Positions 51,279-60,772 are shown, numbered from the stretch's first letter. The stretch: 64,000 nt of DNA from Chryseobacterium sp. c4a (GCF_009900745.1 NZ_WXVU01000022.1:1-64000); one strand, 5' to 3'. Made by a program: numbers and translations. The notes: generated by a model not told the origin, from the sequence alone.

Positions 51279-51341
51279 TCAATAGGAACGGGCTTTAGCC
51301 CGTTCTTTTTAATATAAGCAATTCCATAGGCTTTAGCCTAA
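51279..51341. repeat. Twin-hairpin dispersed repeat, copy B
   Basis: Two TTTA-loop hairpins: GAACGGGC-TTTA-GCCCGTTC (51286-51305) and TAGGC-TTTA-GCCTA (51327-51340). The shared start CAATAGRAACGGGC matches copy A at 36899-36961. Lies 23 bases after the DUF1697 stop, and the first hairpin with the following Ts can also terminate. Confidence 0.8.
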
Positions 51342-51468
51342 ATGGAGAGTAGATTGATAAGGAATGAATAATTTCATTCTAAAACTCTAAAACGAAAACC
51401 TCTCCCCAAATAATTTCCAAGTCTGAAACTTTCTCAGTATTTTTACTGAACTTTTTAATAACAACAAA

Positions 51469-52278
51469 ATGATTCAGTATTTAGATAATATTCAGCACAA
51501 AGATTCAAAGAACTTTTTCCTTATCGCAGGGCCTTGCATTATTGAAGGAGAAGATATGGCATTGAGAATTGCTGAAAAAGTAATCAATATTACAGACAAG
51601 TATAATATTCCTTATATTTTCAAAGGGAGTTTCAAAAAGGCCAACAGAAGCCGTGTAGACTCTTTTACAAGCATTGGAGAAGAAAAATCTCTTGAAATCC
51701 TTAAAAAAGTTGGGGAAACTTTCAATATTCCTACTACGACTGATATTCACGAAAATGAACATGCTGCACTAGCTGCGCAATATGTAGATGTTCTTCAGAT
51801 TCCTGCATTCCTTGTACGTCAAACAGACCTATTGGTTGCTGCAGCGAAAACAGGAAAATGTGTGACCCTGAAAAAAGGACAGTTTCTTTCTCCGGAATCT
51901 ATGAAGTTTGCTGTTCAGAAAGTGACGGATTCTGATAATCAGAAGGTTGCAATTATTGAAAGAGGAAATTCTTTCGGATATACAGATTTGATCGTAGATT
52001 ACAGAGGAATTCCTACCATGAGAGAATATGCACCGGTGATTTTGGATGTGACACATTCATTACAGCAGCCTAACCAAAGCTCAGGAGTAACAGGGGGAAG
52101 ACCAGATCTTATTGAAACCGTTGCTAAAGCAGGGATTGCAGTAGGTGCAGATGGAATTTTCATAGAAACTCACCCAACTCCGGAAACAGCATTATCTGAT
52201 GGCGCCAATATGCTAAGACTAGATTTATTAGAAGATTTATTACAAAAATTAACAAGAATTAGAGAATCGATTTTGTAA
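51469..52278 (+). CDS. kdsA: 3-deoxy-8-phosphooctulonate synthase
   Basis: 269 aa, typical length. FFLIAGPCIIEGEDMALRIAE, IFKGSFKKANRSRVDS, GFGYTD-like ERGNSFGYTDLIVDYRG and DGIFIETHPTPETALSDG are KdsA motifs. Condenses PEP with arabinose 5-phosphate to Kdo-8-P. Residues at the metal site: no attempt to assign metal dependence. Confidence 0.97.
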   Translation: MIQYLDNIQHKDSKNFFLIAGPCIIEGEDMALRIAEKVINITDKYNIPYIFKGSFKKANRSRVDSFTSIGEEKSLEILKKVGETFNIPTTTDIHENEHAALAAQYVDVLQIPAFLVRQTDLLVAAAKTGKCVTLKKGQFLSPESMKFAVQKVTDSDNQKVAIIERGNSFGYTDLIVDYRGIPTMREYAPVILDVTHSLQQPNQSSGVTGGRPDLIETVAKAGIAVGADGIFIETHPTPETALSDGANMLRLDLLEDLLQKLTRIRESIL

Positions 52279-52321
52279 TTGTTAAAAAAACATTAATTTT
52301 AGAAATTCTAAAATATTTCTT

Positions 52322-54562
52322 TTGAAAAAACTAGTTTTACCGCTAAGCCTTATGGTTCCTGTACTGCTTTTCTCTCAACAGAGGAAAAAAGATACATCAA
52401 CGACTAAAGTAACCGATATAGAGGAAGTTGTCTTCCAGAAAAAAATAATAGGAAAGACAAGTGACATTACCAATGTTAAAATTTCTGCGAAAGAAGCTAA
52501 AGCTGTAGCTTCTATCAGTGGCGGAATTGAAGGATTGATTAAAACATTACCTTCCGTAAACTCCAATACTGAGCTTTCTTCCCAATATATGGTACGTGGT
52601 GGAAACTATGACGAAAACCTTATCTACATCAATGATATTGAGATTTATAGACCTTTCCTGATTAGAAATTCTCAGCAGGAAGGGATGAGTATTATCAATC
52701 CGGATATGGTGTCAGCAGTGAACTTCTCAGCAGGAGGATTTGAAGCTAAATATGGTGATAAAATGTCTTCTGCTTTAAATATTTATTACCGTGAACCTGA
52801 AAAATTTGAGGTTTCCGGAGAAGCAAGCTTAATCGGTGGGAGATTAACAACCGGCTTAGCTTCCAAGAATAAAAAGTTTACAGCATTATTTTCAGGAAGA
52901 TACAGAAATACAAATCTTGTTCTGAATACGTTAAAAGAAGATACAGATTTTAATCCTAGTTACTGGGACTTTCAGTCTTATCTGAACTATCACGTTAATG
53001 ATAAACTTTCCATGTCATTCATAGGATATTATTCTAAGAATGATTATGAAATGATCCCTAAAGGGAAAAGTGTTACTTTTGGAAGTCTTCAGCAGCCTAT
53101 TACTGTAAATATAGGATATGGTGGTAAAGAAAATGACCAGTATAAAAATATGATGGGTACATTTTCTGTGAACTATAAGCCCGCAGACAAATGGAAACTT
53201 ACATTAGATGCATTTGCTTATCAGAACAGAGAAAGAGAATACTATACCATCCGTTCAGAATATGATTTACAGACATTCGATCCTATCACCAAAGAACCTG
53301 TTTCTAGTTATGATACCGGAGCGCAGACAGAACATGCCAGAAACGATTTGTTTGTAAGAACTTATGGAACTCAGCTTAGAGCAAAGTTTTCACCTAATGT
53401 CAATACAGATATTGAAGTTGGATTCAAATATGAAAAAGAAAACCTTAAAGATCTTACCAATGAATGGAAACTGGTAGATTCTGCAGGATACAGTCTTCCA
53501 AGACCGGAAGTTATTGATCCGAGATCAGGAACTACAACAGGAGATCTTAGATTGTTCTATCATATTGCCGGAAATAATAATATAGAGCCTACAAGATTAT
53601 CCGCTTATGCTCAGTATTCTCAAAAATTCTACTGGGGAGCAAGCAAAGTATTTTTAAATGCCGGAGTAAGAGTATCTAACTGGAGTTTCAATAAAGAGAC
53701 CATATTCTCGCCAAGAGTTCAGTTTGCTATCAAACCGGACTGGGATACCGATATGTTGTTTAAACTTTCGGGAGGTATCTATTATCAATCACCTTTTTAT
53801 AAGGAGATTAAAGATCTTGATGGAAACTTCAATTCGAATATTAAATCCCAACGATCTATCCAGGCCATTCTTGCTAATGACTACGAATTCTATATGTATG
53901 ACAGACCGTTTAAACTAACAACGGAGCTTTATTACAAGAAAATGGATAACCTGATTCCGTATTATATGGATAATGTGAGAATCCGTTATTCAGGAGAGAA
54001 TAATGCAAAAGGATATGCATACGGAATTGATACAAGATTATTCGGTGAATTTGTTCCAGGAGTAGACTCTTGGTTATCTGCGAGTTATGCTAGGGTATAT
54101 GAAAATATTGATGGAAAAGGAGATATCCCAAGACCAACAGATCAGAGATTTAGAGTTGCTTTGTTCTATCAGGATTATATGCCACAATTCCCATCCATGA
54201 GGGTGAATCTTACATTGGTATATGCAATGGGATTACCAACAGGTTCTCCTGTGATGTTTAATGATAATGGTAAACCTGATTTTTCTTCAGCATATAATTA
54301 TCAGCAAACTTTACCTGCTTATAAAAGGGTAGATATTGGATTAACAAAAGTATTTATTGATCCAAAAGATAAAAATAAGAGATCAGGTTTCTGGGGCAAC
54401 TTCCAGGAATTATCACTTGGAGTTCAGGTTTTCAACGCATTTAATATCAATAATACAGTGGCTAACCAATGGATCACGGATTACAATACAAATTATATGT
54501 ATCCGGTTCCAGTACGTCTTACAGGGCGTTTCTTCAATGTGAAGTTAGAATTCAAACTGTAA
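52322..54562 (+). CDS. TonB-dependent receptor (plug and barrel)
   Basis: 746 aa starting at TTG 52322, with a signal peptide (LVLPLSLMVPVLLFSQQ). Plug domain about 40-170 (GGIEGLIKTLPSVNSNTELSSQYMVRGGNYDENLIYIND), then a barrel ending in the C-terminal aromatic-type strand FFNVKLEFKL. No N-terminal carboxypeptidase-like domain. Substrate unknown; the copper cassette follows directly, but a terminator separates them. Imports a TonB-energised substrate through the outer membrane. Confidence 0.9.
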   Translation: MKKLVLPLSLMVPVLLFSQQRKKDTSTTKVTDIEEVVFQKKIIGKTSDITNVKISAKEAKAVASISGGIEGLIKTLPSVNSNTELSSQYMVRGGNYDENLIYINDIEIYRPFLIRNSQQEGMSIINPDMVSAVNFSAGGFEAKYGDKMSSALNIYYREPEKFEVSGEASLIGGRLTTGLASKNKKFTALFSGRYRNTNLVLNTLKEDTDFNPSYWDFQSYLNYHVNDKLSMSFIGYYSKNDYEMIPKGKSVTFGSLQQPITVNIGYGGKENDQYKNMMGTFSVNYKPADKWKLTLDAFAYQNREREYYTIRSEYDLQTFDPITKEPVSSYDTGAQTEHARNDLFVRTYGTQLRAKFSPNVNTDIEVGFKYEKENLKDLTNEWKLVDSAGYSLPRPEVIDPRSGTTTGDLRLFYHIAGNNNIEPTRLSAYAQYSQKFYWGASKVFLNAGVRVSNWSFNKETIFSPRVQFAIKPDWDTDMLFKLSGGIYYQSPFYKEIKDLDGNFNSNIKSQRSIQAILANDYEFYMYDRPFKLTTELYYKKMDNLIPYYMDNVRIRYSGENNAKGYAYGIDTRLFGEFVPGVDSWLSASYARVYENIDGKGDIPRPTDQRFRVALFYQDYMPQFPSMRVNLTLVYAMGLPTGSPVMFNDNGKPDFSSAYNYQQTLPAYKRVDIGLTKVFIDPKDKNKRSGFWGNFQELSLGVQVFNAFNINNTVANQWITDYNTNYMYPVPVRLTGRFFNVKLEFKL

Positions 54563-54601
54563 AATCTTAATCTGCATTATCTGCGAAAGAATATAAAACA
54601 A

Positions 54602-54635
54602 CAATCCTCTGAATTACTTTTCAGGGGATTTTTTA
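54602..54635 (+). terminator. Rho-independent terminator after TonB receptor gene
   Basis: AATCCTCTGA / TTCAGGGGATT-type stem followed by TTTTTTAT. Confidence 0.85.
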
Positions 54636-54642
54636 TTTGCCT

Positions 54643-54677
54643 GAATTTTATAACAAGATTACAGAATTTTATAACAA
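54643..54677 (+). promoter_or_regulatory. Tandem 14-bp operator-like direct repeat upstream of copper cassette
   Basis: GAATTTTATAACAA occurs at 54643-54656 and 54664-54677, exactly two helical turns apart (21 bp). The second copy ends 18 bases before the -7 box TACCTTTG (54696-54703), a position suited to an activator. Confidence 0.7.
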
Positions 54678-54695
54678 CAGTTTCTTAGATATTTT

Positions 54696-54703
54696 TACCT
54701 TTG
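54696..54703 (+). promoter_or_regulatory. -7 box (TACCTTTG) of the copper cassette
   Basis: Matches TAnnTTTG; lies 8 bases before the ATG at 54712, so the leader is very short. No TTG at -33, consistent with dependence on an activator bound at the tandem repeat just upstream. Confidence 0.55.
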
Positions 54704-54711
54704 TCTTATCA

Positions 54712-55092
54712 ATGAAAAAGATTCTAGCCATACTATTCTCTATTTTCTACTTCGGATTCTCTTCCGGAGCAGCATTTAGTGTTCATTATTGTATGAAGGA
54801 ATTTGTTTCTGTAAGTCAGAAAGTTGATGATATTTGTGGTAAATGTGGAGTCAAAGATAAAAAAGGATGCTGCAAGACGGAGATCAAAGTTGTAAAAGTA
54901 GATGATTCTCAAAAATCAGATCTGCTTAATGTTGATTTTTTAGGACAGATTGCGGAAATCCCATTGAAACATCAGTTTGTCTTTGTAGACAGATCTTTTT
55001 CGGCAACCAAATTTACTCAGATTCAGATCAATGCACCTCCGGAATACAAGCCGGTACCTATCTATATCAATCATTGTAATTTTAGAATTTAG
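54712..55092 (+). CDS. HYC_CC_PP family protein
   Basis: 126 aa from ATG 54712; the longer frame to 54637 would include the operator and is rejected. Signal peptide-like MKKILAILFSIFYFGFSSGA; HYC in FSVHYCMKEF, CC in GCCKTE and PP in NAPPEYKP give the family its name. Cys/His content suggests metal (copper) binding in the periplasm. First gene of the copper cassette. Confidence 0.9.
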   Translation: MKKILAILFSIFYFGFSSGAAFSVHYCMKEFVSVSQKVDDICGKCGVKDKKGCCKTEIKVVKVDDSQKSDLLNVDFLGQIAEIPLKHQFVFVDRSFSATKFTQIQINAPPEYKPVPIYINHCNFRI

Positions 55093-55101
55093 AATGAGTC
55101 A

Positions 55102-55138
55102 GTCGTTTCGATGTTAAGATAACATCGTTAGAGACGAC
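55102..55138. repeat. Intercistronic hairpin in copper cassette
   Basis: Inner stem CGATGTTA-AGA-TAACATCG (55109-55127) and outer GTCG/CGAC. No T-run follows; possible RNA-processing or stability element between HYC_CC_PP and DUF3347 genes. A direct repeat GCATTACC occurs just after it. Confidence 0.7.
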
Positions 55139-55207
55139 ACGTCTTGGCGCATTACCTGTGCATTACCATTATTCTTTATTAAAAAATTAATTCTAAAATT
55201 TAAAACA

Positions 55208-55681
55208 ATGAAAAAGTATATCATTACAGCAGCCCTATCTTTATTTTCAATTATTTCACTTTCAGCACAGTCTAAAAAAGACGCTCAAGTTTCAAAGCTG
55301 TATCAGAATTATATCGCAATCAAATCAGCTTTAGCTTCAGATGATGCCGACAAAACTTCAAAAGCGGCTACCGAATTCATCAAGACAGCTTCTACGATCG
55401 ATTATAAGCTCGTTTCTGAAGGAAATCTGAATATTCTCAGAAAAGATGCTTCTGCCATTTCTGAAGCAAGAACAGTTGCATCTCAAAGAGAAACATTCTT
55501 CAACCTTTCAGATAATATGATTGCTCTTACAAAAGAGTTCAAACTTTCTGAAAAGCCGGTCTATGTACAATATTGCCCAATGGCTGATGGGAGTTGGTTA
55601 AGTGATGAAAAACAGATCATGAATCCTTACTACGGAAAATCTATGCTTTCATGTGGAAGTGTAAAGTCAGAAATTAAATAA
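55208..55681 (+). CDS. DUF3347 periplasmic copper-associated protein
   Basis: 157 aa with signal peptide (SIISLSAQ). Helical domain followed by YVQYCPMADGSWLSDEKQIMNPYYGKSMLSCG, the DUF3347 signature with Cys and Met residues, as in copper efflux adaptor-associated proteins. Probably binds Cu in the periplasm. Confidence 0.9.
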   Translation: MKKYIITAALSLFSIISLSAQSKKDAQVSKLYQNYIAIKSALASDDADKTSKAATEFIKTASTIDYKLVSEGNLNILRKDASAISEARTVASQRETFFNLSDNMIALTKEFKLSEKPVYVQYCPMADGSWLSDEKQIMNPYYGKSMLSCGSVKSEIK

Positions 55682-55770
55682 TAATTGTATTTGTTTTTAA
55701 AACAATTAGTTGTAGGGTTTAAGTGATTTTTAACTTTAAGCTCTACAACTTCTAAAAAGTTCGAAATATT

Positions 55771-58584
55771 ATGAAAAAATTATTAATGTTTCTGGTGCTT
55801 TTGTTTTCTGTTTTTACGTTTGCACAAACAACAAAAACCTATTATACCTGTCCTATGCATCCTGAGGTGGTCTCTTCAAAACCTGGAGACTGTCCAAAAT
55901 GTAAAATGACATTGGTAAAGAAAACGGTTGTAATACAGCCTAAAGTTGTGGCGAAGCCGGCTGTAAAAACGATACCCAAAGTAGAAGCAAAGACAAAACC
56001 GGTAGAAATTAAAGTAAATAAAACGAAGGTTGATGTTAAAAAACCAAAAAAGACTGAAGAAGCCAAGAAAGTAAATGCAGTAAAGAAAGCAGAGCCGGCT
56101 CAGGTGGCTAAACCAGCTCTAAAACCAATCAGTGCATCCCCAAATATATCTCAATCAAGTCCTAAAACCAAGGCTTCAATCACTTATACTTGTCCTATGC
56201 ATCCTGAAGTAACTTCAGATAAGCCGGGAAAGTGTCCTAAATGTGGGATGGAATTGGTGGAAAAAGAAGATCATCAGCATGTTGTTGAAGATTCAAAAGA
56301 AGAAAAGTCTATTCTAAAAAGAAATTCTGAGAATGGAAAAATTACTTTTGGAGGAAAGACGGTTCGGTATGATCTGTATGTAAAAGATACCATTGTCAAT
56401 TTTACAGGAAAAAACAGGAGAGCCATTGCAATCAATGGTAAGCTTCAGGCTCCTACATTATATTTTACAGAGGGAGATACTGCAGAAATTTATCTGCACA
56501 ATATGCTTAAAGAGAATACAGGACTTCACTGGCATGGGGTGATTTTACCTAATGAGCATGATGGAGTTCCTTATCTCACCACAAAACCTGTAACTCCCGG
56601 AGAAACACATTTATATAAATTTAAAATTTCTCAAAACGGAACCTATTGGTATCATTCACATGAAGCATTGCAGGAACAGATCGGAATGAACGGGATTTTG
56701 GTCTTTAAAAAGCGAGAAGGTGAACCCAAAACAGAATATAATGCAGAAATCCCAGTATTATTAGGCGATTGGAGTGATGATGATCCTATGCAGATTGCCC
56801 GAAGACTTCACATGGCCAATACAGATTGGTATGCTGTAAAGAAAAATGCTGTTCAGAGCTACTGGGAAGCCATTAAATCCGGAAATTTTGGAACAAAAGC
56901 TCTGAATGAATGGAAAAGAATGGAAGCAATGGATGTAAGTGATGTGTATTACGATAAATTCCTAATCAATGGAGTTCCAAGCTCTGATTATTCTAATTTG
57001 AAAGCAGGTGATAAAGTAAGATTAAGAGTAGCCAACGGAGGTTCATCCACTTATTTCTGGTTAAATTATGGCGGCGGAAAGATAAAAGTAGTAGGAAATG
57101 ACGGAAATGATGTAGTTCCCGTAGAAGTAGACCGATTGATTGTCGGAGTCTCGGAAACTTATGATATTGAAGTGACCGTTCCTGAAAATAAAAGTTTTGA
57201 ATTTCGCGCTACTTCTGAAGATAGGATAGGACATGCCTCATTATGGCTGGGTTCCGGTGAAAAGGTAGAAGCTCCGAATCTCCCAAGATTAATGCTTTTT
57301 GAAGGAATGAAAATGATGAACGGAATGATGGAAATGAGCGGAAATATGAAGCCCATGACCATGACAATGGGAAATCAGATGATGGATATGAATGAGGTAA
57401 TGTACCCGGAAATTCCAGAAAGTCAGAGAAAAACGACTGCGAAGCATATCAATGAAATGATGGGGGTAAAAACAAAAGATGAGAAAAAAAGCGAAGACCA
57501 TTCTCAACATGCCGGAATGAACATGCCAGAAGAAAAAACTATTAAAAGGTTATCTTACAATATTTTAAAATCACCTGAAAAGACAATTCTTCCTACAGAC
57601 AGCATTCGTGAAATGAAGTTTACCCTTGAAGGAAATATGAACCATTATCTGTGGACGTTAGATAACAAAACAGTGACGGAAACAGATAAAATTATGATTA
57701 AAAAAGGAGAAATCCTGAGAATCAAATTGTATAACAATTCTATGATGCGTCATCCAATGCACCTTCACGGACATGATTTCAGACTGATTAATTCAAAAGG
57801 AGAGTATTCACCATTGAAAAACGTAGTAGACATTATGCCGATGGAAACTGTAACTCTTGAATTTGCAGCCAATCAGGATGGTGACTGGTTCTTCCACTGT
57901 CATATTTTATACCACATGATGGCTGGAATGGGAAGAATCTTCAGCTACGAAAATTCAAAACCGAATCCGCAGCTTCCTAATAGAAAGTTAGCATGGAAAA
58001 ACTTTTTGAAAGACAATAAAATGATAAGCTCTATGGCAATGCTGGATGTAGCAAGCAACAAAATTCATGCAGAAACCATGACGATGTTTGGGCCAAGATG
58101 GGCGAATCTGAATGAGTTTCATACAAACTGGAACTTTGATCATTTTGAAGGAAGTGCAAAAGTGGGAAGATTTCTAGGAAAATTCCAATGGGCTTTACCT
58201 TATGCAGGAGTGAGAGTGCAAAAGAATCATGAGATCATGGAACGTCAAATGGCAGAAGATATGGGAATGGATTTTCATGGTAAAAAAACCTGGTTTGGAC
58301 AGCAGAAAGCGTCAAAAAATAAGTATGCTTTTATAGTCGGAATGCAATATGTCCTGCCAATGCTGATTACTGCCGATGCCAGTGTAGACCATAACGGAAA
58401 AGTATTGTTGGAACTGAGCAGGGAAGATATCCCACTTTCAAGAAGACTGAGAGGAAACTTTAGTGTAAATTCTGATGGTGAGTTTTCAACAGGAATAAGA
58501 TATATCGTTCAGAAATATCTGTCTATTTCCGGAAATTATGATAATGAAATGGGCTGGGGAGCTGGTATTACCTTAACCTATTAA
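55771..58584 (+). CDS. Multicopper oxidase fused to two heavy-metal-binding domains and an outer-membrane-like C-terminus
   Basis: 937 aa. Signal peptide 1-19 (ending FTFAQ). Heavy-metal-binding domain 1 (about 24-51, YTCPMHPEVV...CPKCKM) and domain 2 (about 137-165, YTCPMHPEVT...CPKCGM) flank a Lys/Pro/Ala-rich linker. Multicopper oxidase about 185-735: LHWHGVI (251), WYHSHE (291), HPMHLHGHDF (660) and WFFHCHILYHMMAGMG (707) hold the trinuclear and type 1 copper ligands. A Met-rich insert (about 510-545, MKMMNGMMEMSGNMKPMTMTMG) is copper-binding in CueO/CopA-type enzymes. Residues 745-937 are beta-rich and end in TLTY, like CopB outer-membrane barrels. Likely oxidises Cu(I) in the periplasm. 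Confidence 0.9.
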   Translation: MKKLLMFLVLLFSVFTFAQTTKTYYTCPMHPEVVSSKPGDCPKCKMTLVKKTVVIQPKVVAKPAVKTIPKVEAKTKPVEIKVNKTKVDVKKPKKTEEAKKVNAVKKAEPAQVAKPALKPISASPNISQSSPKTKASITYTCPMHPEVTSDKPGKCPKCGMELVEKEDHQHVVEDSKEEKSILKRNSENGKITFGGKTVRYDLYVKDTIVNFTGKNRRAIAINGKLQAPTLYFTEGDTAEIYLHNMLKENTGLHWHGVILPNEHDGVPYLTTKPVTPGETHLYKFKISQNGTYWYHSHEALQEQIGMNGILVFKKREGEPKTEYNAEIPVLLGDWSDDDPMQIARRLHMANTDWYAVKKNAVQSYWEAIKSGNFGTKALNEWKRMEAMDVSDVYYDKFLINGVPSSDYSNLKAGDKVRLRVANGGSSTYFWLNYGGGKIKVVGNDGNDVVPVEVDRLIVGVSETYDIEVTVPENKSFEFRATSEDRIGHASLWLGSGEKVEAPNLPRLMLFEGMKMMNGMMEMSGNMKPMTMTMGNQMMDMNEVMYPEIPESQRKTTAKHINEMMGVKTKDEKKSEDHSQHAGMNMPEEKTIKRLSYNILKSPEKTILPTDSIREMKFTLEGNMNHYLWTLDNKTVTETDKIMIKKGEILRIKLYNNSMMRHPMHLHGHDFRLINSKGEYSPLKNVVDIMPMETVTLEFAANQDGDWFFHCHILYHMMAGMGRIFSYENSKPNPQLPNRKLAWKNFLKDNKMISSMAMLDVASNKIHAETMTMFGPRWANLNEFHTNWNFDHFEGSAKVGRFLGKFQWALPYAGVRVQKNHEIMERQMAEDMGMDFHGKKTWFGQQKASKNKYAFIVGMQYVLPMLITADASVDHNGKVLLELSREDIPLSRRLRGNFSVNSDGEFSTGIRYIVQKYLSISGNYDNEMGWGAGITLTY

Positions 58585-58585
58585 A

Positions 58586-58616
58586 AAAAGACCGTCTCAT
58601 TGAGGCGGTCTTTTCT
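58586..58616 (+). terminator. Terminator after multicopper oxidase gene
   Basis: AAGACCGTCTC / GAGGCGGTCTT with a T-G pair and loop ATT, then TTCT. Confidence 0.8.
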
Positions 58617-58691
58617 ATAGATTATTATCTCTCGTAGATTTTATGATCATACATAAACAGATTTGATTGTTTCAAAATAATACTATAAAAC

Positions 58692-58724
58692 AAAAAGCCA
58701 TCTCAATGAAGAGATGGCTTTGTT
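58692..58724 (-). terminator. Terminator after S9 peptidase gene (minus strand)
   Basis: AAGCCATCTC / GAGATGGCTT stem, loop AATGAA; As on the left give Us in the minus transcript. Confidence 0.8.
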
Positions 58725-58738
58725 TATTACCTTACTGT

Positions 58739-60772
58739 TTATTTTTTAGGTTTTGCTTCCTGATTTTTCACCGTCGGAGTGTAGGTCACTTTTGTAATAT
58801 CAACCGTCATTTCTTTCAAACGTTTTGCTACATTTTCAGGCATATCTTTCTGGTATTTTCCACCAATAACTTCAGAAAGAAATTTTTCTGTTTCAGCATA
58901 CATCGCCATGCTGTTTACCGGTTTTCTGAAACCATGTCCTTCATCATCCGCCAGAATATAATTTACTTTTTTACCTTTATCACGAAGAGCGATCACAATC
59001 TGGTCTGCCTCAGCCTGTTTTACTCTCGGATCATTTGCTCCCTGAATAATCAGTAAAGGTTTATTGATTTTATTGACACTGAATAGCGGGCTGGCTTCAC
59101 GCATTAGTTTTTTACCAGCTTCAGTATTAGGATCACCTATCATCCCATAAAGAGAGGCGCGGGCAGATTCCCAATAAGCAGGTACAGAATCCAATAGGGT
59201 GAAAAGGTTGCTCGGCCCTACAATATCCACTCCTGCAGCATATACATCCGGAGTGAATGCTAATCCGGCCAGAGTAGCATATCCACCATAGCTTCCGCCC
59301 ATAATAACTACTTTGTTTTTATCAGCAATCCCTTTATCAATAAGGTGCTTTACCCCCCAGGTAATATCATCCTGCATCAGTTTTCCCCATTGCAGATCAC
59401 CAGCATTCTGGAACTTTTTACCATACCCGCCGCTTGCTCTGAAGTTGGGCTGAAGTACGGCATATCCTCTGTTCGCCAGAAACTGTACGATTGAATTATA
59501 TCCCCAATAGTCTCTCGGTCCTTTTGGCCCTCCATGAACGAGAACTACTACAGGTACATTTTTACCCGAAGATCCTGCTGGCAAAGTCAAATAAGCTGGA
59601 ATTTCAAGTCCGTCACTGCTTTTGTATCTGATTGGAGTCATAGCAGCAAGATATTTTTCAACTTTTTTAAGTTCCGGCCTTGGGGTATACTGGAAAATTA
59701 ATTCTTTTGTTTTGGCATCGAAAAAATAAGCTTCAGAAACATATTGATCACTCCAAACAGAAATTAAAAATTTAGAATAATCTTTTGTAGAACTTGAAAA
59801 ATTAACTTCTTTACCCGGGAATTTACTCTGTAGGAATTGATAGTTAGCTTCCCAATTCTTATCTTTCCAGTAGTATTCAGTCTTATCACCAGTGTAAGAG
59901 GTGAAAATAATTTTTCTTGTATTTCTGTCTGCAGATAAGCCCCCGAAATCTACTTTTCCTTTAGGGTCACTTTCTATTTTTGTGATCTGTTGGTTTTTGG
60001 GATCCATAAGGAATAATGCAGATTGATCCAGATCTCCTTTATTGGTTACCAGATAGAACTTTGAGTTATCTTCGTTCCAGTTGGGGATATAAGCTTGTTC
60101 AGTAACTAAAGTTTCATAGATGGGAGTCAGTTTATCACCATCTTTATACAGAAACTGAGTTGTTCCTTTATCATCAGTTCTGTTTAAAATTCTAAGCTTT
60201 TCATCCCAGTCGAAATCATATCCTGTAATACGGTCTTTATTTTCAAATACCTTTTTCAGTTCACCGGTAGAAATTTTTAAGGAGTATAAATCATGCCATG
60301 CCTTATCACGGTTATTGAGTCCTATCATCATCAGATCAGGATCTTTTTTGCTCACCATATAGATTTGAGCTGCTACTTCGCTAAGTGGAGTTAGATTTCT
60401 GAATTCAGGAACGCCATTGGTTGCTTTAGCCATTGGATCTACTGCGAAAATATTGATATTCTCATCTCCGTTTTTATCCTTTACATACAGAATATATTTC
60501 CCGTCTTCCGACCAGAAATATCCATTTAGCGGTCGTTTACTGTCAGTTAATGGTCGTGCTTTTTCAAAGGGTTCATCGGATTTTTTTACCCAAATATTCA
60601 TAATGCCACCATATTCTTTCAAAAATGAGATCCATTTCCCATCCGGACTTAGCTGGCCACCGGAAATCTCAGGATTCCCAAAAAATAGTTTCCTATCCAG
60701 TAATTGAGCCTCCTGTGCATAAAGTCCTTGAAGTCCAATCATCAGAAGGAGTACATAAAAGATTTTTTTCAT
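58739..60772 (-). CDS. Prolyl oligopeptidase family (S9) peptidase, secreted
   Basis: 677 aa with signal peptide (LQGLYAQ, residues 1-19). N-terminal beta-propeller with WD-like LSPDGKWISFLKE repeats; C-terminal alpha/beta hydrolase with Ser494 in GGSYGGYATLAG, NDPRVKQAEA (Asp) and DDEGHGFRKP (His), the S9 catalytic triad. Periplasmic or outer-membrane-associated peptidase, dipeptidyl-peptidase or acylaminoacyl type. Confidence 0.94.
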   Translation of the reverse strand: MKKIFYVLLLMIGLQGLYAQEAQLLDRKLFFGNPEISGGQLSPDGKWISFLKEYGGIMNIWVKKSDEPFEKARPLTDSKRPLNGYFWSEDGKYILYVKDKNGDENINIFAVDPMAKATNGVPEFRNLTPLSEVAAQIYMVSKKDPDLMMIGLNNRDKAWHDLYSLKISTGELKKVFENKDRITGYDFDWDEKLRILNRTDDKGTTQFLYKDGDKLTPIYETLVTEQAYIPNWNEDNSKFYLVTNKGDLDQSALFLMDPKNQQITKIESDPKGKVDFGGLSADRNTRKIIFTSYTGDKTEYYWKDKNWEANYQFLQSKFPGKEVNFSSSTKDYSKFLISVWSDQYVSEAYFFDAKTKELIFQYTPRPELKKVEKYLAAMTPIRYKSSDGLEIPAYLTLPAGSSGKNVPVVVLVHGGPKGPRDYWGYNSIVQFLANRGYAVLQPNFRASGGYGKKFQNAGDLQWGKLMQDDITWGVKHLIDKGIADKNKVVIMGGSYGGYATLAGLAFTPDVYAAGVDIVGPSNLFTLLDSVPAYWESARASLYGMIGDPNTEAGKKLMREASPLFSVNKINKPLLIIQGANDPRVKQAEADQIVIALRDKGKKVNYILADDEGHGFRKPVNSMAMYAETEKFLSEVIGGKYQKDMPENVAKRLKEMTVDITKVTYTPTVKNQEAKPKK

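Noticed and set aside
58667..59056. 129-codon plus-strand frame over the S9 peptidase gene
   Set aside because: It overlaps the terminator and the antisense of a well supported gene.
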